A DNA stretch of 64,000 nucleotides, from NCBI RefSeq assembly GCF_027925305.1, contig NZ_BSDR01000001.1:3738501-3802500 (forward strand), given 5' to 3'. The notes below the pieces were generated by a model that was given only the letters and a program-made list of their open reading frames with translations, was not told the DNA's origin and ran no database searches. The DNA is from Desulforhabdus amnigena. GTDB taxonomy: Bacteria > Desulfobacterota > Syntrophobacteria > Syntrophobacterales > Syntrophobacteraceae. Of the stretch, positions 56,095-64,000 are shown piece by piece (within the stretch, counting starts at the first letter, position 1; every line of letters begins with the position of its first letter). The position numbers and the translations under genes were made by a program.

Positions 56095-57873
56095 ATGTCG
56101 GAAGATTTCCCGAAATTTCCAGATCAGGAAGAGCTGGAAAAAGAGCTGAGTGAATATCTTTCAAAGAAATACGGTTATCGTATCAAGGTGATCTCGCCCA
56201 TGATGATGCCCCAAGCGAAGGATTCACAGGATAAGACGGGTTCCCCAAGCGGTGTGGACAAGATCAAGTTTGACATGAAGCCTGAAGAGCTCGAAAGCTA
56301 TTTGAATCAGTATGTCATCGAGCAGAATGAAGCAAAATCCGTATTGGCCACCAAGATCTGTACGCACTACAATCGGATCAAGTTTCAGCGGCGCAAGGCC
56401 CGTTCAGGTACCGAACCCCTCGTGGGGCGGATAAAGAACAATATTCTTCTCATCGGGCCTACCGGAGTGGGGAAGACCTACCTGGTCAAATTGATCGCTC
56501 AAAAGCTGGGTGTGCCCTTTGTAAAGGGGGATGCCACCAAATTCAGCGAAACGGGCTATGTCGGTGGGGATGTGGAAGATCTCGTGAGGGAATTGTTCGT
56601 TGATGCGGGAGAGGACATCGAGCTGGCGGAACACGGCATCATCTACATAGATGAAATCGACAAGATCGCTTCTTCTCATAATATTCTTGGGCCGGATGTA
56701 TCCAGGACCGGTGTTCAGAGGGCGCTTCTCAAACCCATGGAAGAAACGGAAGTGGACCTCAAGGTGCCTCATGATCCCATCTCCCAGCTTCAGGCCATCG
56801 AACATTTCAGGAAAACGGGGAAACGGGAGCGGCAGACGGTCAATACCAGGAACATTCTTTTCATCATGAGTGGAGCCTTCAATGGTCTTGCCGAGATCGT
56901 GAGAAAAAGGCTGCAAAGGCAGGGCATCGGCTTCGGGGCAACCATACAGAGTAAAGAAGAGGATGCGAAGCTTTCAAGGTTTGTCAAAGCGGAAGATTTG
57001 ATTTCCTATGGATTTGAAAGTGAGTTCGTGGGCCGTTTACCGGTTGTGGCGACGTTGGACCCCCTGGAGGTGGAGCATCTTTACCAAATCCTCAAAAATC
57101 CCAACAACCCCATTATACTTGGGAAGAAGGAAGACTTCCGCTGTTATGGAATAGATATCAAGTTTGAAGACGAGGCTCTGCGCCTTCTGGCTGAAAAGGC
57201 GGGGGAAGAAAAAACGGGTGCGCGCGGTTTGGTGAGCGTCATTGAAAAGGTGCTGTTGCCTTTCGAGAAGAGTCTCCCCTCGTCCAAGGTGCGTTCTTTT
57301 GTGGTGACCCGACAGGTGGTTCTTGATCCTCAGGGCGAGTTGAAAAGTATCCTGACCCATCCGGATGATCCCGACAGGAACAGAATTTATGAGCTGATTC
57401 TCGAGGAGGAAAAACGCGGAATTCGCGAGATGATGCTGAAGAGAAAAAAGCACTACATAGAGAACTATCCTCTGGTTTTCAGTTCTGAACGGATCGACCT
57501 GGTCGTGGACCATCACTTGAGAACGGGGCTTTCCATCGAGACCGTTTTCGATGAAATTATACTGCAATACAATCAGATCAAAGTGTTCGAAACGGATTAT
57601 TTTGAGAAATACGGTTTCAAGATCCATTTCAACGAAGAAGCTGTAAACGAGATCATTGAAGAGGCGCTGATTCGAGACACTTCGGCTACCGCTGTATGTC
57701 TTGAAATTTCAACGGATTATAGCCACGGTTTCAAGCTGATCGCCGACCGGAGCGGGCAAATGGAATTCTTTTTGCCCAAAGGCGCGGTCATCCATCCCGA
57801 TGCTTTCATGGATGCACTGATCCGGGAAAACTTCCGCAGGTATCCTCAAAGCCCCTCCGAGACAGAAAAATAA
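56095..57873 (+). CDS. ClpX-like AAA+ unfoldase with atypical N- and C-termini
   Basis: A 592-aa AAA+ protein. Walker A GPTGVGKT, GYVGGDVEDLVRELF, Walker B IIYIDEIDKIAS, GAFNGLAEIVRKRLQ and IGFGA mirror ClpX; IGF is the loop that docks ClpP. The N-terminal four-Cys zinc domain of ClpX is missing, replaced by about 60 charged residues (EELEKELSEYLSKKYGYRI). After the AAA core there is an extra C-terminal domain of about 180 residues. It may select different substrates for ClpP. GGAAGGA precedes ATG 56095. A normal clpX is not in the window. Confidence 0.85.
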   Translation: MSEDFPKFPDQEELEKELSEYLSKKYGYRIKVISPMMMPQAKDSQDKTGSPSGVDKIKFDMKPEELESYLNQYVIEQNEAKSVLATKICTHYNRIKFQRRKARSGTEPLVGRIKNNILLIGPTGVGKTYLVKLIAQKLGVPFVKGDATKFSETGYVGGDVEDLVRELFVDAGEDIELAEHGIIYIDEIDKIASSHNILGPDVSRTGVQRALLKPMEETEVDLKVPHDPISQLQAIEHFRKTGKRERQTVNTRNILFIMSGAFNGLAEIVRKRLQRQGIGFGATIQSKEEDAKLSRFVKAEDLISYGFESEFVGRLPVVATLDPLEVEHLYQILKNPNNPIILGKKEDFRCYGIDIKFEDEALRLLAEKAGEEKTGARGLVSVIEKVLLPFEKSLPSSKVRSFVVTRQVVLDPQGELKSILTHPDDPDRNRIYELILEEEKRGIREMMLKRKKHYIENYPLVFSSERIDLVVDHHLRTGLSIETVFDEIILQYNQIKVFETDYFEKYGFKIHFNEEAVNEIIEEALIRDTSATAVCLEISTDYSHGFKLIADRSGQMEFFLPKGAVIHPDAFMDALIRENFRRYPQSPSETEK

Positions 57874-57895
57874 CCTCCAAAAGGAAACAAATAAC

Positions 57896-59083
57896 ATGAT
57901 CGGTATTTCAAAGTTGTATTGCGGCACAGTTGAGCCCTCCGATGCCTTGAGGTATGGACGGCACAGCGGGAGCCTGCCCTCTCATCTGCTCCAGTTTTCC
58001 GCGGACAAAAAACCGGTGGTGGTTTGGAATGTCACTCGACGGTGCAATTTGAAATGTGTGCATTGTTATGCGCATGCCGGGAACGAAAATTTTCCCGATG
58101 AATTGTCCACTGAGGAGGGTAAAGTCGTTCTGGACGATCTGGCGCGGTTCGGAGTTCCGGTCGTCCTCTTTTCAGGGGGGGAGCCCCTGATGCGTCCCGA
58201 TTTGGTGGAACTTGCCGAATATGCCGTGAAGAAAGGAATGCGCGCCGTTATTTCCACCAATGGCACTCTGATCACCCGGCCGGTGGCGCAGGAATTGAAA
58301 AAAGTCGGACTTTCCTATGTGGGCATCAGCCTCGACGGCCTCGAGGAAATCAATGACCGGTTTCGAGGAGTCAAGGGCGCATTTCGAAAAGCTCTGGAAG
58401 GTATTACAGCCTGTCAGGAAGCCGGTATAAAGGTCGGTCTTCGGTTCACCATGAATCGTTTGAATGTAAAGGAAATTCCTTCCATTTTCGATATCCTGGA
58501 AGAACGGGATATTCCGCGGGTCTGTTTCTATCACCTGGTCTATGCCGGGCGCGGAAGCAAGCTCATCGAGGAGGATCTCTCCCACGAAGAGACGAGAAAA
58601 GCGGTGGATCTCATTATCGATCGGACCGCCGACCTTCACCGGCGGGGAAAGCCGAAAGAAGTGCTCACGGTGGATAACCATGCCGATGGTCCTTATGTGT
58701 ACCTGCGCATGCTGAAGGAGAAATCCCCCAGGGCTGCAGATGTGCTCGAACTCCTGAAGATGAACGAAGGGAACAGTTCCGGACGCGGGATCGGATGCAT
58801 CAGTTGGGATGGTGTGGTGCATGCTGACCAGTTCTGGCGTCATGAGTCTTTTGGAAACGTTCGGGAGCGTCCTTTCAGTGAAATATGGAGCGACCTTTCC
58901 AACCCCCTCATGAAGCAGCTCAAAGACAAGAAGCAATATGTGACAGGGCGCTGTGCCAGCTGTCGCTGGCTGGATGTCTGCGGGGGGAACTTTCGTGTGC
59001 GAGCCGAAGCAGTAACGGGAGACCTGTGGGCGCCGGATCCCGCCTGTTACCTCACGGACGAAGAGATTTCCCAAACCATATAA
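57896..59083 (+). CDS. ahbC: 12,18-didecarboxysiroheme deacetylase AhbC (radical SAM)
   Basis: A 395-aa radical SAM enzyme with the start [20 protein letters not shown] typical of AhbC. Cys50, Cys54 and Cys57 in [13 protein letters not shown] bind the SAM cluster; GGEP follows; C-terminal Cys ([14 protein letters not shown], plus ACYL) bind an auxiliary cluster. AhbC removes two acetate side chains from didecarboxysiroheme, giving Fe-coproporphyrin III in the siroheme-dependent heme route of sulfate reducers and archaea. hemB and ahbD follow on the same strand. ahbA/ahbB are elsewhere. Confidence 0.92.
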   Translation: MIGISKLYCGTVEPSDALRYGRHSGSLPSHLLQFSADKKPVVVWNVTRRCNLKCVHCYAHAGNENFPDELSTEEGKVVLDDLARFGVPVVLFSGGEPLMRPDLVELAEYAVKKGMRAVISTNGTLITRPVAQELKKVGLSYVGISLDGLEEINDRFRGVKGAFRKALEGITACQEAGIKVGLRFTMNRLNVKEIPSIFDILEERDIPRVCFYHLVYAGRGSKLIEEDLSHEETRKAVDLIIDRTADLHRRGKPKEVLTVDNHADGPYVYLRMLKEKSPRAADVLELLKMNEGNSSGRGIGCISWDGVVHADQFWRHESFGNVRERPFSEIWSDLSNPLMKQLKDKKQYVTGRCASCRWLDVCGGNFRVRAEAVTGDLWAPDPACYLTDEEISQTI

Positions 59084-59126
59084 AATCATTCCGGCGTATC
59101 GAGTTGGCGGGAAGGAAGAAAAGCGT

Positions 59127-60101
59127 ATGTATTTTCCTGAGTATCGGATGAGAAGGTTCCGGCGTACCGAAAATTTACGCCGCATGATTCGTGAAACGGT
59201 GCTGACGGTAGACCAACTGGTTTACCCTCTTTTTGTTATGCCCGGAAAAGGGGTGAAAAATCCTGTACGCTCCATGCCGGATGTTTATCAGTTCTCCCTG
59301 GATCAGCTTCTGGAAGAACTGAAATCCGTGGTCCAGTTGAGGATTCCGGGCATCATCCTCTTCGGTCTGCCCCATGAGAAAAACGAACGGGGCAGCGAAG
59401 CGCATTCCCAGAATGGAGTGGTCCAGGAAGCCATTCGGGCCATCAAGGACAAGTATCCCGACCTGGTGGTGATCACGGATGTCTGCCTGTGCGAGTACAC
59501 CAGCCATGGTCATTGCGGTATTCTACGCGGCCATGAGGTGGATAACGATGCCACCCTGGATGTGCTTGCGAAGGTTGCCGTTTCTCATGCCCGCGCGGGA
59601 GCCGACATCGTGGCCCCTTCGGATATGATGGACGGTCGTGTCGGGGTCATCCGTCATGCGTTGGACGAAAACGGTTTCGATCAGGTGGCCATCCTGGCTT
59701 ATTCCGCCAAATACTGCTCGGCCTTCTACGGCCCCTTCCGGGATGCGGCCGACTCCGCCCCCCAATTTGGCGACCGCCGTTCCTATCAGATGGATATGGC
59801 CAATACGGATGAAGCTTTGCGGGAAGTGGACCTGGACATTGAGGAAGGCGCCGATATGGTCATGGTAAAACCCGCTCTGGCCTATTTGGATGTGATTTAT
59901 AGAGTGAAGGCGGAATTTGAACGACCGGTGGCGGCGTACAATGTCAGCGGCGAGTACTCCATGATCAAGGCCGCTTCAGCCCAGGGATGGCTGGATGAGA
60001 AAAAAGTGATGATGGAGACGTTGATCGCCATCAAAAGAGCTGGAGCCGATCTCATTTTGACCTATTTTGCTAAAGATGCCGCCAAACTGCTCTCGTCATA
60101 G
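59127..60101 (+). CDS. hemB: Porphobilinogen synthase (delta-aminolevulinate dehydratase)
   Basis: A 324-aa enzyme condensing two aminolevulinate molecules. [14 protein letters not shown] gives the metal-site Cys, [15 protein letters not shown] and [10 protein letters not shown] hold the two Schiff-base Lys, and [12 protein letters not shown] is the C-terminal signature. The Cys-type metal site suggests a Zn enzyme. GGAAGGAAG precedes the ATG. It lies between ahbC and ahbD, so this operon serves heme formation. Confidence 0.95.
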   Translation: MYFPEYRMRRFRRTENLRRMIRETVLTVDQLVYPLFVMPGKGVKNPVRSMPDVYQFSLDQLLEELKSVVQLRIPGIILFGLPHEKNERGSEAHSQNGVVQEAIRAIKDKYPDLVVITDVCLCEYTSHGHCGILRGHEVDNDATLDVLAKVAVSHARAGADIVAPSDMMDGRVGVIRHALDENGFDQVAILAYSAKYCSAFYGPFRDAADSAPQFGDRRSYQMDMANTDEALREVDLDIEEGADMVMVKPALAYLDVIYRVKAEFERPVAAYNVSGEYSMIKAASAQGWLDEKKVMMETLIAIKRAGADLILTYFAKDAAKLLSS

Positions 60102-60208
60102 AACCTGTCCGGCTCCCCTGTGGACTTTGCGACACCCCCCTTCAATTCCCCCCTCGAGGGGGGACTAAGGGGGGTGTCGCTGCCGAGGTAGGTTTTCGGA
60201 TAGCCTTT
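60100..60208. repeat. Small inverted-repeat element, family R1 copy c
   Basis: Starts AGAACCTGTCC at the hemB stop codon, has the C-run/G-run core and ends GGTAGGTTTTCGGATAGCC. Same family as 2160-2270 and 22346-22452. With the R2 copy next to it, it mirrors the block at 2042-2270. Confidence 0.75.
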
Positions 60209-60248
60209 TAGTACTGGTCTTCGCAATCATGCAGCCGTTTACCCATGT

Positions 60249-60360
60249 GTTTTCGTAGGAGCGGCATCCTGCCGCGACAAAGTGTACGATTGCCGGTTCC
60301 TGTCACGGCTGGAAGCCGCTCCTACAAAGAAATGGCTGTGAATTTACAATTTTTGGTACT
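60249..60360. repeat. REP-like dispersed repeat, family R2 copy b (inverted)
   Basis: Two facing palindromes (GGAGCGGCATCCTGCCGCGACA and TGTCACGGCTGGAAGCCGCTCC, here named by their 5' words GGAGCGGCATCC and TGTCACGGCTGG) matching 2042-2150 on the other strand. The frame of ahbD stays open through it, which would give a false N-terminal extension of 60 residues. Confidence 0.8.
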
Positions 60361-60424
60361 TTGCCTGTATGGTGTGCAGCTTCCCGATTCGTGGAAGCCG
60401 GCATTGAATGAAAGAAGGATTTTG

Positions 60425-61573
60425 ATGCATTCTCATTCGTCCTCACATCCTGCCCATCCTCATTCTCCGCGCTCCTCCTCTCCCGAGGGAAAGGGGCGCG
60501 GCGCTGCTGTTGGAACCTTGAGGCTGGTGGCATGGGAAGTCACCCGAAGCTGTAACCTTGCATGTATCCATTGCCGCGCCGCAGCCCAGGATCGTCCCTA
60601 TGAAAATGAACTGAAAACGGAAGAGTGCCTCCAGTTGCTGGATAACATCGCGGCTTTTGCTCAACCCATTGTCATCCTCACCGGAGGCGAGCCTCTCCTG
60701 CGGCCCGATATCTTCGAAATTGCGGCCTATGGCAATGAGAAGGGTTTCCGCATGACCATGGCCGTTAACGGTACCCTGGTCACGCCCGAAAAGGTCCAAA
60801 AGATGCTCGATTCGGGGATACAGAGGATCAGCATCAGCCTGGATGGAGCTACTGCCGAGTCCCATGATGCTTTCCGCCAGGTAAAGGGCGCCTTTGACGG
60901 GGCCCTCAGAGGTATGGCCCATGCCAGGGAGGCGGGGCTGGACTTTCAGGTCAATACCACGATCACCAAGCAGAACCTTCATGAATTGCCGGCCATCCAG
61001 GATATGGTGGTTTCTCTTGGGGCGGTGGCCCATCACATTTTTCTCCTGGTTCCTATGGGACGGGGCAAGGACCTGGCGGAACAGGGAATCAATGCGCGCG
61101 AGTATGAGGAAACGCTCCACTGGTTCTACGACCAGCGAGACAAGGTCCCTCTGCAGTTGAAGGCTACCTGTGCGCCGCATTATTATCGTATTTTGCGGCA
61201 AAGAGCCAAATCCGAGGGGAAGGATGTCAATTTTCAAACTTTCGGTCTGGATGCCGTTACGCGAGGGTGCTTGGGCGGAACCGGTTTTGTCTTCATCTCC
61301 CATGTCGGTCAGGTGCAGCCCTGTGGATATCTGGAGCTCAATTGCGGCAATGTCCGGGAAAAACCCTTTCGAGAAATCTGGGAGAAATCGCCCATTTTTC
61401 AAGATCTGAGGGATTTCGGAAAATACGAGGGCAAATGCGGCAGGTGCGAATACGTGCGTGTTTGTGGTGGGTGCCGTGCAAGGGCCTATGAAAGTACGGG
61501 CAACTATTTGGCTCCTGAACCTCTCTGCGTCTACCAGCCCAGAGGGAGGAAAGACTCTTCAGTTGTATCGTGA
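60425..61573 (+). CDS. ahbD: Heme synthase AhbD (radical SAM, Fe-coproporphyrin III decarboxylase)
   Basis: A 382-aa radical SAM enzyme: WEVTRSCNLACIHCRAAAQ carries Cys43, Cys47 and Cys50; GGEPLLRPD; C-terminal CGRCEYVRVCGGCRARAYE the auxiliary cluster. AhbD decarboxylates two propionates of Fe-coproporphyrin III to vinyls, the last heme b step in the siroheme route. The N-terminus is His/Ser/Pro-rich (MHSHSSSHPAHPHSP). ATG 60425 has AGAAGGA 5 nt upstream; the open frame before it is repeat DNA. Related AdoMet proteins of heme d1 synthesis are the alternative, less likely beside ahbC. Confidence 0.9.
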   Translation: MHSHSSSHPAHPHSPRSSSPEGKGRGAAVGTLRLVAWEVTRSCNLACIHCRAAAQDRPYENELKTEECLQLLDNIAAFAQPIVILTGGEPLLRPDIFEIAAYGNEKGFRMTMAVNGTLVTPEKVQKMLDSGIQRISISLDGATAESHDAFRQVKGAFDGALRGMAHAREAGLDFQVNTTITKQNLHELPAIQDMVVSLGAVAHHIFLLVPMGRGKDLAEQGINAREYEETLHWFYDQRDKVPLQLKATCAPHYYRILRQRAKSEGKDVNFQTFGLDAVTRGCLGGTGFVFISHVGQVQPCGYLELNCGNVREKPFREIWEKSPIFQDLRDFGKYEGKCGRCEYVRVCGGCRARAYESTGNYLAPEPLCVYQPRGRKDSSVVS

Positions 61574-62106
61574 TGATCGAAGACATGTCCGATACTCGAG
61601 CCGATAAACGGGGAAAACCCTGCAGAAATTGGCCTCACGCGATTTGGCAAAGTGGGGCCGTTTTCCTGCTCGCTGCAGCGGTGGGACTGCTTTTCAATCA
61701 ATTCCGCCCCGACGGATTGCCCCTCGTGGCAAACTGGTCCATGGAAGCCCAGCTCGCTTCCGCCAAACCCGATGAAAACCTCACCGTCTCCCTTGAAGAG
61801 GCGAAAGCGCTCTTTGTGATTCGGGGAGCCCTCTTTCTGGATTCCCGGTCCGAAGAATTCTACAGGCTCGGCCATATTGCAGGGGCCCGGAATCTCCCCT
61901 GGGAAGATTTCGAAAATCGTTTCCAGGATGTGATGGGGGACGTTCCCCTGGAAACATTGATCATTACCTATTGCGACGGTGAAAGTTGTTCCTTGAGCAA
62001 AGATCTGGCCCTTGCCCTCCTGGGAAAGGGCTATACGGAGGTGCGGGTCCTTCTCAATGGCTGGTCCCTCTGGAAGGAATCCCATCTGCCCACGGGTGAA
62101 GAATAG
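61573..62106 (+). CDS. Membrane-anchored rhodanese-like sulfurtransferase
   Basis: A 177-aa protein: a cytoplasmic N-terminus, one transmembrane helix (WQSGAVFLLAAAVGLLFNQF), then a rhodanese domain (FLDSRSEEFYRLGHIAGARNL, active loop TYCDGESCSLS, LLNGWSLWKE) outside the membrane. The catalytic Cys is present, with a second Cys in the loop (CDGESC), which could form a disulfide or act in sulfur exchange. Its ATG overlaps the ahbD stop (TGATG), so it is co-translated. A tie to heme synthesis is not obvious. Confidence 0.85.
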   Translation: MIEDMSDTRADKRGKPCRNWPHAIWQSGAVFLLAAAVGLLFNQFRPDGLPLVANWSMEAQLASAKPDENLTVSLEEAKALFVIRGALFLDSRSEEFYRLGHIAGARNLPWEDFENRFQDVMGDVPLETLIITYCDGESCSLSKDLALALLGKGYTEVRVLLNGWSLWKESHLPTGEE

Positions 62107-62195
62107 AGATAAGGCTCATCGCGGGCCAGTGAGGAAAGTTCCTTTTAAGAATCCAAGAAATCCGCCTCGATGTGCAGGAAAGAAGACGAAATAGT

Positions 62196-62247
62196 AGAGC
62201 CCCTGCCTTCTCCTTTTTGAGGGAGGAAGCAGGGGCTCTTTTTATTT
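62196..62247 (+). terminator. Rho-independent terminator after the ahb operon
   Basis: AGAGCCCCTGCCTT pairs with AAGCAGGGGCTCT over a loop of about 17 nt, followed by TTTTTATTTT. It ends the rightward operon and separates it from the convergent DUF1573 gene. Confidence 0.88.
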
Positions 62248-62297
62248 TGCACGAATTTCCATGACCAGGTGCAACATGCACAGATAGGGATTCCGTA

Positions 62298-63422
62298 CTA
62301 CTTGAGAACTCTCCCGGGATCGTCTGGGTTCGCCGGTTGGCTTGAGCCGGAAGCGTTTCCCTCGGCAGGAGGCGTCTGCGCCGCGTTGATCAGGTGGATC
62401 TGAACTTCCTGTGCATCGCCGGGAGCCGCGTCCGTTTCCACTGAAAGAGATGTCCTTTGCTGGGAACCCGATGGTACATTTTCCATTTTGGGATTGATTT
62501 CCAGGATGAATCCATTCTGTTTGTCGATCGGTTGTTGAGTAACCTCAATCATGCGTTGATCGTAGGTCAACTTTGAAATTTTGAAGGGTTTGTTACTGTT
62601 GCTCATCACGATGATCTTTCCCATGCGTGTGGGTTGCTGTGCTGCGAGGTTTCCCACCAAAACCGTCTTGGGTTTGACCGCAATCTCCCCTTCTATGTAC
62701 CCGCTCACCCGGATGAGAAAATCGGGCTTTTGCTCGAGGTCTGTAGAGCACTTAATGTATCCGGAATAACTTCCCTCTTTCAGCTTGTTGGAGACCTTGA
62801 GCTGGTAGTGCTTGCCATCTTCCACCGTTTCCAGTTTATAGCCGATCTGTTCTTCCAAATTGCTTTCCGTTTTCAGGATGTGAAAAGGCTGGACATCCGA
62901 TGCAATGTCGATAGTGCTCTCCGAAATCTGATCACTCATCCCCCGAAAGGAAATGTTGTCATTAGGACGAATGTCGATCAGAGTTTTGACCGTTCCCTGC
63001 AGAGCCAGTGTCAAACGGGGAGTCTGCGGGTCATTGCTGATAACGGTTGCATTTTTCTTTACTTTTCCTCGATAGCCTTTCAGGCTTACCTTCATTGTGA
63101 TTTTTCCCTCGCCGCCGGCAGGGATCGCCCTGTCAAACTGGGCAACAGCACAGCCTCACCCGGGGCGGACCTGCTCGATTTGCAGCACTGCCTTGCCAGT
63201 GTTTTTCACCACAAAATCGTGGACGATTTCGCTCCCCTCCATAACCTCGCCGAAGTCAAAAGTGGATTCAGGAACCTGTATGGAAGGAGTGTCCTGAACA
63301 TTGGCGGCAAGTGAAAGCCGGGGAGCCGTGGCTTTCACTGCCGGCAGGTTTCCGGCGCAAGCGATGCTCGTCCACAGGAAACAAAAGAGAATTACAAAAA
63401 AGGAATGAATGAATCGAAACAT
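62298..63422 (-). CDS. DUF1573-family exported protein, candidate selenoprotein (Sec89, in-frame UGA)
   Basis: Read with TGA (63156-63158) as selenocysteine, one frame codes for 374 residues. The Sec-type signal is FFVILFCFLWTSIACA. The first Ig-like domain has FDFGEVMEGSEIVHDFVVKNTG, then VRPG-U-GCAVAQFD: the family has V-x-x-x-C-G-C-x-V here, so U replaces the first Cys. Similar domains follow (RLTLALQGTV; VLVGNLAAQQ), ending in a Pro/Gly-rich tail. Sequence after the TGA (GGEGKITMKVSLKG) is normal DUF1573, so it is not a chance fusion. GGAGG precedes the ATG. A nonsense mutation or sequencing error is the alternative. Confidence 0.75.
63124..63146 (-). promoter_or_regulatory. Candidate bacterial SECIS hairpin
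   Basis: Starting 9 nt after the UGA, GTTGCCC pairs with GGGCGAT (7 bp, two G-U) around a 9-nt loop AGUUUGACA. The loop begins 16 nt after the UGA and has G in its first two bases, which meets the usual bacterial SECIS rules (loop 3-14 nt, stem at least 4 bp, distance 16-37 nt). Worked out by hand, no folding energy computed. Confidence 0.6.
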
Positions 63423-63586
63423 ACCGTCAGCGTTCCTCCATATTCAAGTATTTGAATTAATACAAAATAGTTCTTGATTGTCTTGTCTCACTCAAAAAGT
63501 TCGTGATGATGGATAGCTTTTCAGGTTGGAAAGGTCAAGATCAAAATCCGTGCCTCTGCAGAGTTATGTCATGATTTTTTTGAAGG

Positions 63587-63718
63587 AACCTTCGTGACCC
63601 GCTGGGCTACACAACGAAAAATGAAACGACGGCAAAGAGATGCAAAGAGCCGGGGAAAGCGGGAATCGCTATGGAAAATTGCCATGAGCTATGAGCCATG
63701 AGCTTTTTCATATAAAGG
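63587..63718. repeat. Dispersed intergenic repeat, family R4 copy 4 (diverged)
   Basis: ACAACGAAAAATGAAACG, GGGAAAGCGGGAATCGCT, GCCATGAGCTATGAGCCATGAGC and CTTTTTCATATAAAGG match copies 1-3 in order; the first about 30 nt are diverged. Ends 12 nt from the stop of the deacetylase gene, the same spacing type as copy 1. The remaining part of the 63423-63586 gap shows nothing clear. Confidence 0.7.
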
Positions 63719-63729
63719 AAATATCCCGC

Positions 63730-64000
63730 CTACTTTTCAGATGGCGAGGGGTGGTTCTTCATGAGTTCACCGGCGGGGACTACGGCAACAGCCTCCTTCT
63801 CAAACAGTTTCGAGGCCTCAAGAAGCACACGGAGAGTGGATTCATGGGGATGACCGATGGCGATGGCAGTGCCTTCGATTTTGGCTTTCCGAATGAGTTG
63901 GTTGATTTGGGAGCGCGTGAAATCCTCTGTCGTAACATGGTCCAGGAAAATGTCCCTCCGTGCGGTGGGAACACGGAAATCCCTGGCTATGGCCATTCCT
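63730..64000 (-). CDS. Divergent polysaccharide deacetylase family protein, partial (5' end outside window)
   Basis: The frame runs to the right edge without a start of its own. The visible 90 residues include RRDIFLDH, a run predicted helical, and IAIGHPHESTLRVLLEA, the conserved C-terminal motif of the divergent polysaccharide deacetylase (YibQ-like) family, followed by the final VAVVPAGELM. Members of this family are often exported and linked to murein or envelope upkeep; whether they deacetylate is not settled. Family call good, length unknown. Confidence 0.85.
   Translation of the reverse strand, partial: GMAIARDFRVPTARRDIFLDHVTTEDFTRSQINQLIRKAKIEGTAIAIGHPHESTLRVLLEASKLFEKEAVAVVPAGELMKNHPSPSEK

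Noticed and set aside
60245-60424. 60-residue N-terminal extension of AhbD
   Set aside because: Encoded by the REP-like repeat R2; the ATG at 60425 has a proper ribosome-binding site and fits family length.
62298-63095. Separate 265-codon gene starting at ATG 63095, with an 88-codon gene upstream
   Set aside because: The two lie in the same frame, join exactly at the DUF1573 motif and are separated only by one TGA, so one gene with a recoded UGA (or a nonsense mutation) explains them better; the ATG at 63095 has no ribosome-binding site and would lack an export signal.

Overview
The window looks like a chromosomal segment (roughly 53-55 % G+C by eye) of a strictly anaerobic, Gram-negative Desulfobacterota bacterium, most like the Syntrophobacter group of sulfate reducers and syntrophs. 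The clues are a periplasmic [NiFe] hydrogenase with its maturation factors, a double-cubane type reductase with its activator ATPase, the siroheme-dependent heme pathway (ahbC, hemB, ahbD), a K+-independent membrane pyrophosphatase, a Kdo transferase, and an apparent selenocysteine codon. The species cannot be fixed from the sequence.

Layout. 1-3.1 kb: start of kdtA (runs off the left edge), asnS, a repeat block, a two-CxxC microprotein and a lipoprotein. 3.1-9.0 kb (minus): hynB-hynA-hyaD-hypC, then the double-cubane reductase and its activator. 9.1-12.3 kb: repeats, a 58-aa HTH-like gene missed by length filters, a receiver domain with Glu at the phospho-acceptor position behind a sigma-54-type promoter, and an NtrC-family regulator. 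12.5-16.3 kb (minus): two tandem MTA/SAH-deaminase paralogues and a purine nucleoside phosphorylase, a plausible methylthioadenosine salvage set. 16.6-22.3 kb: hrpA helicase, a Nudix protein, an unknown gene and a convergent HD hydrolase. 22.6-36 kb: two divergent acetolactate synthase operons; the rightward one continues ilvC-psd-pssA-leuC-leuD-leuB-asd-rsmD-coaD, without leuA. 36-42 kb: lytic transglycosylase, a possible small RNA, a dynamin-like GTPase and hppA. 42.3-48.6 kb: ffh-rpsP-khpA-rimM-trmD-MTase-rplS-rnhB-yraN-rsmI. 48.7-51.4 kb: a CBM48-like lipoprotein, an ECF sigma factor, a membrane protein with a second CBM48-like domain, and a secreted Gly-rich protein. 51.8-55.1 kb: a sulfur-trafficking set (rhodanese, YeeE half, YeeE half fused to three rhodanese domains). 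55.1-62.1 kb: murI, a ClpX variant, ahbC, hemB, ahbD and a membrane rhodanese. 62.3-64 kb (minus): a DUF1573 gene read through an in-frame UGA, and the end of a divergent polysaccharide deacetylase gene.

The most striking item is the DUF1573 gene. One TGA interrupts an otherwise open 374-codon frame exactly where the family has the first Cys of its CGC motif, and a hairpin that fits the usual bacterial SECIS rules starts 9 nt behind it. This suggests an exported selenoprotein not obviously among the common families. Other points of interest are the sigma/anti-sigma/glycogen-binding-like cassette, the YeeE-multirhodanese fusion, the Asp-to-Glu pseudo-receiver, the double-cubane reductase beside the hydrogenase, and several families of dispersed intergenic repeats, one a composite element present as an inverted pair about 58 kb apart.
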